Both the position numbers and the translations under genes were made by a program. The notes below the pieces were generated by a model that had not been told where the DNA came from, ran no database searches, and saw only the letters and a list, made by a program, of their open reading frames with translations. Positions 1 to 9,593 of a stretch of DNA of 64,000 nucleotides are shown here, piece after piece. Numbering within the stretch: the first letter of the stretch is position 1; each line of letters opens with the position of its first letter. Where the stretch lies: positions 80,535 to 144,534 of the forward strand of contig JAKSYS010000071.1 in NCBI GenBank assembly GCA_022925895.1. The letters are read 5' to 3'. This DNA is from Fragilaria crotonensis. Lineage: Eukaryota; Bacillariophyta; Fragilariophyceae; Fragilariales; Fragilariaceae.

Positions 1-2
1 GC

Positions 3-821
3 CGATACTCCCATTTACAAGGCCTGTACTGTAAGGAGGCATGTCGATTGTCAAATTTCACGCCCGAAACGTGGGGTTTCCTGCGATGGCAGTTCCATGA
101 CATTTTTGAAGATGCCGATTGTGGAATGTCGACGAGAATCCGTCGTCATCGACTTACAGAGGCAGGTTTAGTCGTGAAGGCCGTGCGAGTAATCAAGCGT
201 TGCACAGTGCTTAGATTCGAAACTAAGGCTCATCTGCGGCGTTTGTGTGGTGTTCTTGGGGAATCAGCCACTGCAGGACAGAGGTGTCGGCTGCCAAAGA
301 TATCGACCCCGAAAAACCTTTGGCAAAACGATATAATTAATGTCGTTTGTGGGGCAGACACTGCCGAAGCAGGTGCATTCAGCCTCAGGACCGTGCATGA
401 TGGAATAGATTTGGAGTATGATGGATGTAGTGAGCTTTTTCTTACTGTGCGGTATCGGCGGTTCACTTATTCTGCGAACAGCATCAGCATGCCTGCCGAC
501 TGTGATCCCCTCTTGTTTGCTTTGATTTGTCGACATGATCCATACGTTGATACAGCCAACAGTATTCAGAATGATACTTTGCTGGTGGCAGACGAGGACG
601 ATGACGATGAAGCAATGGTGATAGCAGATGGCAGCGAGTTCGAGGATTGCGATGGCTGTTTGTACCGTGTTGTACACGGAATGGCAACTTCAGTTGGTTC
701 CTCAACCTTTATTCAGTCTAGATGCGTGTATCCTCAAAGCAACAACCCATTATTTGGAACGGAGAAGTCCTTCGACGTACAAATTGCAAAAGATCTAATT
801 GAACGACGGCTTAACGGCTAG
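3..821 (+). CDS. Uncharacterised protein, 5'-partial
   Basis: An open frame runs in from the left edge and ends at a TAG at 819-821, so the true start is probably outside the window. The first in-frame ATG is at 126, and no stop lies between base 3 and there. About 270 residues are visible. There is no signal peptide or membrane segment. An acidic run (DEDDDDEA) near residue 195 precedes a Cys-containing stretch (SEFEDCDGCLYRVV). The C-terminal part (CVYPQSNNPLFGTEKSFD) looks like ordered protein. I recognise no domain. It converges on the large gene at 918-4097 with only 96 bp between the stops. It could be a host gene or the second gene of a mobile element that includes its neighbour. The product is unknown, but the coding call is fairly sure. 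Confidence 0.55.
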   Translation, partial: RYSHLQGLYCKEACRLSNFTPETWGFLRWQFHDIFEDADCGMSTRIRRHRLTEAGLVVKAVRVIKRCTVLRFETKAHLRRLCGVLGESATAGQRCRLPKISTPKNLWQNDIINVVCGADTAEAGAFSLRTVHDGIDLEYDGCSELFLTVRYRRFTYSANSISMPADCDPLLFALICRHDPYVDTANSIQNDTLLVADEDDDDEAMVIADGSEFEDCDGCLYRVVHGMATSVGSSTFIQSRCVYPQSNNPLFGTEKSFDVQIAKDLIERRLNG

Positions 822-917
822 CTAGTAGTACGAAGCGATTACTTTTACTAGATAGTTGTCGATGGAACGACAAGTCTTCCTCGTGCCTGATAGTACGAAG
901 TTGGTACCTCGCTTGCT

Positions 918-3900
918 CTACTCATACACATCATCTTGTGACAACGCTTGTGTTCGAAAAGCATGAGGCATCGGATGATCTTCTTTGTGCTTTCGAATCG
1001 CAGGTTCCTCTATGCGACATAGGAATACCATGCGTCGTTGTAGCCATCGGGCAATAGGGACGAGTCGCGATTTTTTGCTTATTCCCCTCACCCCACCGCC
1101 ATGGCTTGTTCTCCGAAAGAAGTAGGTTTTGATGAGGGAATTCATCGCTTCCCAGCCTTGTTGGGAGAACCGATAAAGGTTCTTCCACTTGAAAAGATAC
1201 TCCGCCACATGACCTGAGCCAATCATATGAAGATAATTCGTAACGCCCTCTTTTTGCCAAAGGTGAATCCACGCCTGGAAGAATTTGTCGGCATGACATT
1301 GATAGGTTGCGACCATGACATTTGTGAAATCATCCTTCTTCCGCAGGAGAACCATCGATATTCTATAGTTGTCAAGCGCTAGCATCCAAAGCCTTCTGCG
1401 ATTGTCATCAGTCACACATGCCTCGACAAGAATGTCAAGAGCATCAATAATGCGTCGAGTCCTTACATTATCCATCGTAATTGGTCTCATCTCTTTTTTC
1501 TGGAAGTCAAACGGACACATCCATTGACAAGGATCATTCGGAGTTCCGAGGATGGATTGATTTATAATGCTTTCCACGTGTGCGATGAATTGTGTCACTC
1601 TAGAACCCTCGGCATTCACATTCGTATATATCAGTTGCTTCTTAGCATTTGATAAACCTTCAACCAGGAGCATCGAGAGAATCTTGATTCCATTTCTATT
1701 CTCCATGTGTAAAACACATGGAAGCGTCGACATCAATAGAAAGTACGCGCCTTCTTTGACCTCTCCATGCGCGATTTCTTTTGACAGTCGTTCAATGGTT
1801 GCTTCGCCCTTCAATGCATGTCGTAATCGTTCTCGCCTTATTTCAAGGGCGCCATCAACACTGAGCCCTCTAAGAATGAGTTCATTCGTAAACAAACGAG
1901 AGAGTGACTGCTTCTGTGACACAGTCACAGGAGAATAATGAATCGACATCACATCATTCAATGAATCCATCGCAGGCTCCAATTCCACATCACTGCGTGT
2001 CATTCTTGACTCCGCAAGTATTTCAACCAGCGCTCTCTCTAGTGTAGAAACCAGCTCTTCTACTTCTCCTTTAATCGTATCGATTCTCTCCGGTGTCGCC
2101 ATCTCTTTATGAAAGCACATCCATTCTGGATCCAAAGCCGAGTGGTCCCTGCACCATCTATCGCACGGCGTTGCGTTTGGAGTGGCTAACGCATCTGACA
2201 CAGTGGCACATCCTGTGCATGGAAGCGTGTGCACTTTCGCCGCACCCCCCTTGCATAGACCCTTCCATTGTGCCGACAAGTCGCAATTCGTCATCACCGA
2301 AAATGGAAGGAATCCTGCCATTGTCACTGGAATAGTTTCAGCAGTCGACAAATCATCCAAAAACCGAAAGAGCGATGCAAATTCTGTAAAGGTCTGCTTC
2401 GTCTCTCTACCCATCATAATCTTGAGAGGAATACACAGATTTCTAGATTGCGCACTCATGGTGAAAGGATTGTCTAGCAGGGGCCTGCTTGTTATCGGAC
2501 ATCGGGCTGCCCGATCGGTTATCTTGATCCCACCAGCAATTATTGACAGATTCTTCGATAGCGATGCACCATCTATCGAAGAAGCAACCGACAAGCCTCT
2601 TTGTTTGCCGATCTCGTCAAGATGAAAGGCTTTCGTAACACACAGCATTGCTTTTGTGTAGTCGAATTGTACTGACTCGCCAACCATTGTCTGTTGCAGA
2701 CGGAATGGACAGTGCTCCATAGCAAACCACTCGACAACACCAGCTGTTCGCTTGAGCTCGGATTTTGAAGGTATCATCGATCCACGAAAGCGCTTGATGC
2801 CACAGGTCTCAACGCGCCTCAGAACATCCATTCCTTCATAGGAAAGAGTTCCACCGGCAAGGTCCATCTCACGGAGTATATTGAATGGAGTAAAGACGTT
2901 TTCCCGGAAATACTTTCGAGCGCACGTAACCAAATGCGGCACAAATTTCTCCTGACTCCACATTGCCTTGGCCACAAGGTGACCAACGCGAGCATCACTC
3001 CAACGTCGGTATCGAGTGCGTATGACATCATTCATAACCGCCAAAAGATCATTTGCAAAAACCTTGTTTCGGCTTCGTTGTGCGCTCCGGCTACTATTCC
3101 CCTCTGCCGTGGTTGGTGTTGCCTCATGTTGTCCCCTGACGGCCATCATGTCTGCTTGGCGTCGCAGCAGAGCTCTATTCTCAGCAAGTATACGATGGTT
3201 TTTCTGATGCATCAAAGCAATTTTACCTTTGAGTGTCTCCACTAGAACCTGCAGCGTCAACACAGTCGCGCAAGAATTAAGACTTTGTTCTTGGTCATCA
3301 TCCTGCCCAGCGGCATGGCCTCTGGCATTTATTGTGCTGCTCTCGTCTGCACCACCAATAGTACCCACAGTGCCATGTGTCACACGATGCCCCCCGCTCT
3401 CAGCGATACGAGCAGCTGCAGTCTCACTTACAATACCAGTAGTACTAGTACCTGATGATGACGATGAGTTTGATCTATCGTCTCCTGCTGACTCGTTGTC
3501 CTCTTCACTACTTCCTCTGCTGATTGTGTCATCCTCCTCATCGTCCAGCATCTGCCGTGCCATATTAGCATCTTCTAGTACAACAACAGCAGTAGTAGGC
3601 ACAACATGCTGCTGAGTCACTGTTCTCTTTCGTTGTTCAAAACAGTCTTCATTCTTTAGCGTTGTGGGATGCGAGAAGTACTTGTGGCTCGCCTTGCACC
3701 CAAATCTACGAGAGTTGATTAAATTTCTCTTGCTCGTATCAGGAGGCAGCGAGTCCCATAAATCGCAGGGGGCACAAAACATGAAGCCTTGTCCGTTGAA
3801 TGCATAATGTCGTGTTCTACCAAAGTCGGAACACCTTGGTTTCCTTGAAGTGACCGAAGCTCGTAGTACTCGTGTGCTTGGTGTTGCACTTGGTGGATCA

Positions 3901-4097
3901 AGTACCGCTACGGAAGCATCATCTTCGCTTTCTTGCATCATCTGAGAAATCGACCTTGTTGTTGTCCGAATTGGGGCTGTTCTTGCTGCGTTTGTTTTCC
4001 TCTTCTTCCGCTGCTGCCGACTTGATTCGTTTCTTGCGGCACGGCCATACGAAGCGGCAGCATGCTGAACATGGTTACCAGATCTTGTTAGAACCAT
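918..4097 (-). CDS. DDE-transposase-like multicopy protein, 1059 aa
   Basis: One intact ORF with an ATG start and TAG stop. The order is a basic N-terminus (residues 25-50), a Cys-rich patch (about 90-145), an acidic/serine tract (about 184-217), a probable coiled coil (about 280-325), then a long globular region. That region keeps a DDE-like order: D509 in SSIDGASLSKN, D606 in TNCDLSAQW, a Cys/His cluster (H623, C627, C630, C645, C649, H652, C661, H663) suggesting a zinc-binding insertion, and E983 in QGWEAMNSLIK just after HMIGSGHVAEYL. The closing motif resembles a family I recall as multicopy in diatoms and other marine eukaryotes, so a mobile-element origin is likely. Assignment as an RNase-H-fold transposase (for example KDZ-like) is inference. 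No terminal repeats were found next to it. The intact frame implies recent activity or selection. Confidence 0.6.
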   Translation of the reverse strand: MVLTRSGNHVQHAAASYGRAARNESSRQQRKKRKTNAARTAPIRTTTRSISQMMQESEDDASVAVLDPPSATPSTRVLRASVTSRKPRCSDFGRTRHYAFNGQGFMFCAPCDLWDSLPPDTSKRNLINSRRFGCKASHKYFSHPTTLKNEDCFEQRKRTVTQQHVVPTTAVVVLEDANMARQMLDDEEDDTISRGSSEEDNESAGDDRSNSSSSSGTSTTGIVSETAAARIAESGGHRVTHGTVGTIGGADESSTINARGHAAGQDDDQEQSLNSCATVLTLQVLVETLKGKIALMHQKNHRILAENRALLRRQADMMAVRGQHEATPTTAEGNSSRSAQRSRNKVFANDLLAVMNDVIRTRYRRWSDARVGHLVAKAMWSQEKFVPHLVTCARKYFRENVFTPFNILREMDLAGGTLSYEGMDVLRRVETCGIKRFRGSMIPSKSELKRTAGVVEWFAMEHCPFRLQQTMVGESVQFDYTKAMLCVTKAFHLDEIGKQRGLSVASSIDGASLSKNLSIIAGGIKITDRAARCPITSRPLLDNPFTMSAQSRNLCIPLKIMMGRETKQTFTEFASLFRFLDDLSTAETIPVTMAGFLPFSVMTNCDLSAQWKGLCKGGAAKVHTLPCTGCATVSDALATPNATPCDRWCRDHSALDPEWMCFHKEMATPERIDTIKGEVEELVSTLERALVEILAESRMTRSDVELEPAMDSLNDVMSIHYSPVTVSQKQSLSRLFTNELILRGLSVDGALEIRRERLRHALKGEATIERLSKEIAHGEVKEGAYFLLMSTLPCVLHMENRNGIKILSMLLVEGLSNAKKQLIYTNVNAEGSRVTQFIAHVESIINQSILGTPNDPCQWMCPFDFQKKEMRPITMDNVRTRRIIDALDILVEACVTDDNRRRLWMLALDNYRISMVLLRKKDDFTNVMVATYQCHADKFFQAWIHLWQKEGVTNYLHMIGSGHVAEYLFKWKNLYRFSQQGWEAMNSLIKTYFFRRTSHGGGVRGISKKSRLVPIARWLQRRMVFLCRIEEPAIRKHKEDHPMPHAFRTQALSQDDVYE

Positions 4098-4392
4098 TCT
4101 TGTTCTATGCTCCTAACCGCTTTACAACTAAGCAACCACAACGCGGCTGAGAGGAGCTTCGCCTTTAGGTGCTGTTCTTCTTCTCCAGCCACAACTTCCA
4201 AAAAAGGTACGAACTGGTTGGAGTAACACCTCTTGATCTGCTGCTATCATGATGATATCTACACTATCAAACCAACGACACGACATAAATATTAAGAAAT
4301 GACCTTTGCGTAGAATTTACGACAATATCAGGTTTTGAGCCGGACATTTTCAGGAAAACTAATGACGCAGGTGAATTGGAGTCGAAAACCTA

Positions 4393-4501
4393 CTTTTGCA
4401 CCCAGCCGAGTTGTGTGGTAACCACTTCAAGTGCTGGCTCCTTATAACTCAAGGATGCACCATTTTAACGCGTTACCACTCAACTCGTCTGGGTGCAAAA
4501 G
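4393..4501. mobile_element. 109-bp inverted-repeat MITE-like element
   Basis: The sequence beginning CTTTTGCACCCAG recurs in inverted orientation ending CTGGGTGCAAAAG. The wider arms (4390-4422 and 4472-4504) pair at about 31 of 33 positions around a 49-bp spacer. TA dinucleotides flank both ends (4391-4392, 4502-4503), which fits a Tc1/mariner-type TA target duplication, although TA is only two bases. No coding capacity. Confidence 0.5.
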
Positions 4502-4616
4502 TAGAAGCACTTTAAGTTACTTAGGTTTTTCAATTTCTTCTTTTTACTTAGAGGTGTTCGCGACCGTTACACGGCGCGCACTTTCGTAAATGCCGCCTCT
4601 GGTCGCTATTGTGCAT

Positions 4617-4805
4617 AGATGCATACTGCATGCATACTGCATACTGCATACTGCATACTCTGGGGCTCCGGGGAGTAGTATTTATCACTCCTACTAGCTC
4701 GTAGCCCGAACTCCCTTTGCATATCATATGTCATATGTACCATACCTGGTACCTGGTACTAGTTACTAGTACCATACTCCCATCTCCCATCTCCCATCTC
4801 CCATC
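4617..4805. repeat. Short tandem repeats (GCATACT; CCCATCT)
   Basis: Several tandem copies of GCATACT lie around 4620-4660. About four copies of the 7-mer CCCATCT lie around 4777-4805. Between them are nested palindromic words such as ACCTGGTACC and ACTAGTTACTAGT. Confidence 0.75.
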
Positions 4806-5279
4806 CTGCATACTCCGATACAGTCATCATATATCATATCATACATGCATGTAGCACGCATTGGCGTGTCTGTGTGCAACTCCAACTCTGATTTTGTGAC
4901 TTTTGACATTTTCGACCAGAATTCACATTCCTCATGCACGAATATATGGAACGCCGAACGCCTTGAAAAAAAACGATACTCTGAGTAGACGTACGTAGGC
5001 GTATATTCATGATGACATCAACAGACGCAAGCCCATCCAGAATGTGTCGTTAAAGTCAAAAACAATTCAAGAGAGGCATGTGGCATGTCAGACGTTTTTC
5101 CTCTCACACTGGAATTGGCAGATAGGCAGGGAAGAGTTGGGTTCGATTGAACTACTGGTAGAGGGGAAGCATGTGCGAATAAACCTTGCTCCTACTCTCA
5201 GTTCCAAGCTCCCACCCCTCAGAAATCTGCTCTACTTCATCATCTCTCCGCTTCGTTTGAGGCGATAAACCGAAGGACC

Positions 5280-8200
5280 ATGCCGACGGTCCACGATTCG
5301 TTTTCAGAGTGTTCATCAGGCTGTTCTTCGTTTGATACGTTCGAGAGGAATCGAGAGCTTTCACCTTCCGCTGGTGAATCAACCAAAAGTCTTGTTTCGG
5401 TTGCTTCGTCGGCGTCAGAGAGTTCCATTCTAGTCGACGATGAATATGATGAAGATTTCGATGCTGTGGAGAGCCGACGGAGGCAAGCTGACGCACACGA
5501 AAATGTAACACCTTTGAAATCGTTTTTCGTCGCAAGCCCTCAAAATCGATCACCGTTCGACCGGATACTTGACTTTTTCCAAATTGACGACAATAGCTCT
5601 CTGCACAGCACCAGTTTGAGTCAGTCGCCCTCGGAGTACGTCAAGCCGCCATCGTCCGACACCAAACCGCCAGCAGAGCATGCGAAACACCCTTGGGGCA
5701 CGCAACGCCATCACGACAAGGGTCCCGGCGATCATGCTGAGACATGGGATGCCCGCGATGATCCATCGACGAGAGACGAATCGCCAAGTGAGACACGAAC
5801 GATCAACCCAAAAACGGAGGGGGGACTCCGATCCATTCTGCTTCCATCAAGGATTACCAAAGACAGTGATGCACCTTGGGATGGAGATGACCGTGACACG
5901 GACAACTCCCGATTCCCTTTTGACGATTCACTTGATTCGGCCGACTCCTCGGCCAACTTTTCTCCGTCGTGGAGAAAGGTAACTTGGCCGAGGTATGCTT
6001 CTGCAAGTTTAGCTCCACCAAGTCATTCCAAGCGAACAGCCGAGTCAATCTCGTTGCCAACAACCAAACCCGCCTCACCTAGCCCCGAGAAGCGCAGAGT
6101 ACATTTTAAATTCGAAGCGATGCATGAAGACGATGTAACATGGAAATCTACAAATCAGAAGGGATACAACGTTGAACCAATACATCAAGGGGCCGAGGAG
6201 ACCTGCTCCTCGATGGGGGGCTCACCATTGGCGAATTTACCGAAAATACTTGATGTGACGGGAAATGCATTATTGGAAGACCCATCCACAATCGCGTCTT
6301 CTAGAATGCTCTTCGAAGACCCCCCTGAGTCGACTCATAGATTTGATCCGACAACTGGTTCGCCTTTCGAGAGCGAAGCGAGAGTTGCCAAGGTGCAGAG
6401 TGAGCATCGGCCTATGGCGCGCGATACTCCCAGTCATAGCGAGAGAGTCAAACAAAGAAGGTTAGGGCGCTCCATGAAAACAAAAGAGGATGTGCTCGCA
6501 CAATTTAGAAAGAAGCCGAAGAAGGCATTGGCGTTTGAGAAATCAACAGCAAAAAAGGACATGACAAATCAGCATTCCACATCATTCCCAGCAAACCTCG
6601 ACAACCCAACAAATGTCTCAACAGCACCATCGTCGTCATCATCTCTGGATGAGAGCCTGGACTCGGTAAGGTCCAGCAGTGTTCCCTTGCATGATCTCTG
6701 CACTAAAGCCAAAACGTCAGGCGACCGAAGTTGGGGTGATGCAGCCATTTTGCTGTCAAGGCAGCCTCACCTCGCCATGACGTTGGAAAACGGGTGGACT
6801 CCACTCCACGTGAGTTGTCTTGGAACCTTTGCTCCGGCCGACTTTTTTGTGCGGGCTCTGTTGATGGCTGCTCCTGAAGCAACCCAGGTGCTTGACAACG
6901 GAGGTAGACTGCCGCTCCACCTTCTTGCGGCAACGTCTGCAGATCCTGATATCATGCAGATGTTGGTGGACGAGTATCCGTGTGCCATCACTGAGTACGA
7001 CGACAAGGGAATGCTTCCCCTTCACCGTCTCATCAAAAACGATTCCATCCATTTGACCCTTCACCAAGTGCGCATTCTTCTTGGTCAAACAATCAAGGTT
7101 GCACATAATGGTCGCAATGAGAGAGTCTCAAGGCGTCGAGGCGAGCACCTTAACCTTAGTTTCCAGGAAGTCAACGAGCTGGTGTATAGGGACGAGCAGC
7201 AGTCTGGGCGTGTTGGGAATATCCATGCGGAAGAAATTCAGGAATCTTTGAGACGCTTGTCTAGATGGAAGGCAAAACGAAATGGTAACGATGGCGTGGC
7301 AGCCACGACGACCGACAGTCGCCTACTATCCAGTCTGAATCCAGCTGCATTGCCTTCGTCGTCTTCTGGGCAGTTGGCATTGCATATGGCAGCGTCTCGT
7401 AACTTTCTATCAAGTAACTCTGACGACGGAATAACGTCGTCGCTTGACCTGGACAAAGGAAGGATTGCTGTATGTGGTCGAACAGAAATATTGCGCGTTC
7501 TCATCGCGGCAAATCCGGCCGCCTTAATTGGAAGAGATAGCAATGGTAGAACGCCGCTTCTTGTCGCAATGTGCTGTCAAGATTTCCTTCCTGATCGGGA
7601 CACGGTCGAGCTTTTGCTTGGCCGGAACACCGCTGGATTTGAATCACCACCTCGTTGGGTTGAGAATATGGAATTCCATAAGGCGCAAGACAGTCGATTT
7701 AGCAATCCGGCCATGATAATTACCAACGACATGCATCAAACGCCACTCCATATTGCGGCGGAACAAATGACATCCAACATTGGTGTTTTGGCCGCTATCT
7801 ACGAAGCCTACCCGGGTGCCGTTCACGTTCAGGACGTGCGTGGTCGAACACCGTTACATTTGGCCTTGGACAATTTTCAGAGTCTTGCACTGGATCCCAA
7901 GGCGTTTGCTTTGCTGTTGACGGATCGGGTAGCGCAAACAAAAGATGACGAGGGAATGACCCCGCTTGATCGTTTCGTCGAGCATTTGGATAGACTTTCT
8001 CCAGTTAAACCGGAGTCCCACACCTGCGATACCTCGCCGGAGGATGTCTATAAACTATTCTTTCAGGAGTCCTTTGTTCCGAATGCTTTGTTTTCCGGAA
8101 ATGATTCTGCTCTTCTTTTGCGGCGGCTGAGGAAGTTTCCGCGTTGGCTTAGAAGACTTGCCCTTTCTTCAGGATTCGTGCAAGACAAGATTCATGAAAA

Positions 8201-9500
8201 TACTATTCAACCACCCCAAGTTGCCTTAATCCTTTTGCATGGCGCAGTGCTGGGAGCATTCTTGACTCTCTTCCGTGTTCAACTGGATCAATTTTCGAGA
8301 GCACATGAAAGCCTGACGTATTCTGCCGGGATCTATTCACTCGCCTTCCTCATGTTCTTGTATCAGCTTTTATACTGCTGTGCTTCAGGCAGAGTATCAC
8401 CATTCATCCCCGAGTCTCTTCTCAGCTTGACGTTTTGGATCGATGTCGCTGGAGTATCACTCGCAGTTGCAGCGACAATATTCATGGAAATCAACGAATT
8501 CGACGTTGTGTCTACATTAGGGACAGTTGCTACTGGTTTGCTTTGGATGAGTGTCATTGGTTATATTGCGCGATGGTGGTACGGCATGGCAATCTTTGTC
8601 GGGGGAGCTGCTAGACTGGGTAGGATGCTGCTCTGGCCCCTAATAGCCGGAGCAATAATTGTTGTGGGATTCGCTCAAATGCTTTTGACACTGAATCTAA
8701 CGAATCGGGTGGATGATTGTGAATCTGCTCTCGGGGAAAGAGCACTTTGCAACGTACATGACGCGTACATGACTGTATATCTCCTTTTACTTGGAACGCC
8801 GATTCTATTCACTGGAGATGCTGGTGACGACTTGACGAGCGGTACATTTGCGTTGATTGCCACATTCACTGTCGTCTTGGTACTATTTGTATTCAATCTG
8901 ATTATTATGATGGTCCAAGAAGCATCAAGAAAGGACTGGATAGAGGTCGCTGTCGCCGACTTTTGGGAATCCAAACTTATATTTCTCTATTTGACGACTG
9001 ATATTGAGGCCAGCTTCTTTACCTGCTCCTCGTCGACATCCTTGTATGCGACACGTCCGTGTACCCTGACTTGCGACACAAACATGAACGATAATCTCGC
9101 GTGGTTTTGGGACGTATGCATCTGGTCAATCTTTTCTGAATATTCGACGCGGAGTCCTGGAGGAGGCAGTCATGTCCGATTGCACTCTGGACCATATCAG
9201 TTCTTCCGTCGGATGGCTGCTCTTGCATTGGTACCCGTTTGGATTGTCTTAGGTGGAATAACGCTGGGCCTACTCTGGCCACCGCAAGTGCGGACTTGGC
9301 TCTTTCGCATCCCCAAATCTTCGCACGGTGTTAGCACATTTTCGTCGTTGGCAGCCGCACGCAACTATGCAGCCCTCCGAGAAGATTTGCTTCAACTTAA
9401 AACCATGTCGTTCGAGAAGGCCAACAGCATCGAACAGCACGTGTGGGAGTTACGTCAAATCATTCTGGGGGCAGTCAAGGACGAACGATATAATTCGTAG
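5280..9500 (+). CDS. Ankyrin-repeat ion-channel-like membrane protein
   Basis: Single exon, ATG start, 1406 residues. Residues 1-480 are Ser/Asp/Pro-rich and low in order. Ankyrin repeats follow in two groups: about 500-600 (GWTPLHVSC, GRLPLHLLA, MLPLHRLIK) and about 695-900 (GQLALHMAA, GRTPLLVAM, QTPLHIAAE, GRTPLHLAL, GMTPLDRF). From about 980 to 1215 there is a bundle of hydrophobic segments. A pore-loop-like stretch, LLLLGTPILFTGDAGDD (about 1168), sits just before the last long helix, the layout of S5-P-S6 in TRP-type channels. The C-terminus (about 1360-1395) is a probable coiled coil. By architecture it is a TRP-like cation channel of plasma or internal membrane; this is inferred from layout, and ion selectivity cannot be read. 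It lies tail to tail with the Miro gene, 93 bp apart. Confidence 0.75.
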   Translation: MPTVHDSFSECSSGCSSFDTFERNRELSPSAGESTKSLVSVASSASESSILVDDEYDEDFDAVESRRRQADAHENVTPLKSFFVASPQNRSPFDRILDFFQIDDNSSLHSTSLSQSPSEYVKPPSSDTKPPAEHAKHPWGTQRHHDKGPGDHAETWDARDDPSTRDESPSETRTINPKTEGGLRSILLPSRITKDSDAPWDGDDRDTDNSRFPFDDSLDSADSSANFSPSWRKVTWPRYASASLAPPSHSKRTAESISLPTTKPASPSPEKRRVHFKFEAMHEDDVTWKSTNQKGYNVEPIHQGAEETCSSMGGSPLANLPKILDVTGNALLEDPSTIASSRMLFEDPPESTHRFDPTTGSPFESEARVAKVQSEHRPMARDTPSHSERVKQRRLGRSMKTKEDVLAQFRKKPKKALAFEKSTAKKDMTNQHSTSFPANLDNPTNVSTAPSSSSSLDESLDSVRSSSVPLHDLCTKAKTSGDRSWGDAAILLSRQPHLAMTLENGWTPLHVSCLGTFAPADFFVRALLMAAPEATQVLDNGGRLPLHLLAATSADPDIMQMLVDEYPCAITEYDDKGMLPLHRLIKNDSIHLTLHQVRILLGQTIKVAHNGRNERVSRRRGEHLNLSFQEVNELVYRDEQQSGRVGNIHAEEIQESLRRLSRWKAKRNGNDGVAATTTDSRLLSSLNPAALPSSSSGQLALHMAASRNFLSSNSDDGITSSLDLDKGRIAVCGRTEILRVLIAANPAALIGRDSNGRTPLLVAMCCQDFLPDRDTVELLLGRNTAGFESPPRWVENMEFHKAQDSRFSNPAMIITNDMHQTPLHIAAEQMTSNIGVLAAIYEAYPGAVHVQDVRGRTPLHLALDNFQSLALDPKAFALLLTDRVAQTKDDEGMTPLDRFVEHLDRLSPVKPESHTCDTSPEDVYKLFFQESFVPNALFSGNDSALLLRRLRKFPRWLRRLALSSGFVQDKIHENTIQPPQVALILLHGAVLGAFLTLFRVQLDQFSRAHESLTYSAGIYSLAFLMFLYQLLYCCASGRVSPFIPESLLSLTFWIDVAGVSLAVAATIFMEINEFDVVSTLGTVATGLLWMSVIGYIARWWYGMAIFVGGAARLGRMLLWPLIAGAIIVVGFAQMLLTLNLTNRVDDCESALGERALCNVHDAYMTVYLLLLGTPILFTGDAGDDLTSGTFALIATFTVVLVLFVFNLIIMMVQEASRKDWIEVAVADFWESKLIFLYLTTDIEASFFTCSSSTSLYATRPCTLTCDTNMNDNLAWFWDVCIWSIFSEYSTRSPGGGSHVRLHSGPYQFFRRMAALALVPVWIVLGGITLGLLWPPQVRTWLFRIPKSSHGVSTFSSLAAARNYAALREDLLQLKTMSFEKANSIEQHVWELRQIILGAVKDERYNS

Positions 9501-9593
9501 CAGATTTGAGGTACGAATTGACAACTGGTTTCATCACACTAGCAATATCATACACTTCTTTCGTTTTAATATTGAGGCATTTCCATTTATTCT

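Larger units (their letters stand above)
4150..5279. other. Intergenic: MITE-like repeat and simple repeats
   Basis: No convincing coding frame lies between the DDE-like gene and the ankyrin/channel gene. The interval holds a short inverted-repeat element (4393-4501), GCATACT-type and CCCATCT-type short repeats (about 4617-4805), and the presumed promoter and 5' UTR of the gene at 5280. These two genes are divergent. Confidence 0.6.

Noticed and set aside
2182-2625. Plus-strand frames opposite the 1059-aa gene
   Set aside because: They lie antisense to one long uninterrupted frame with conserved-looking motifs.
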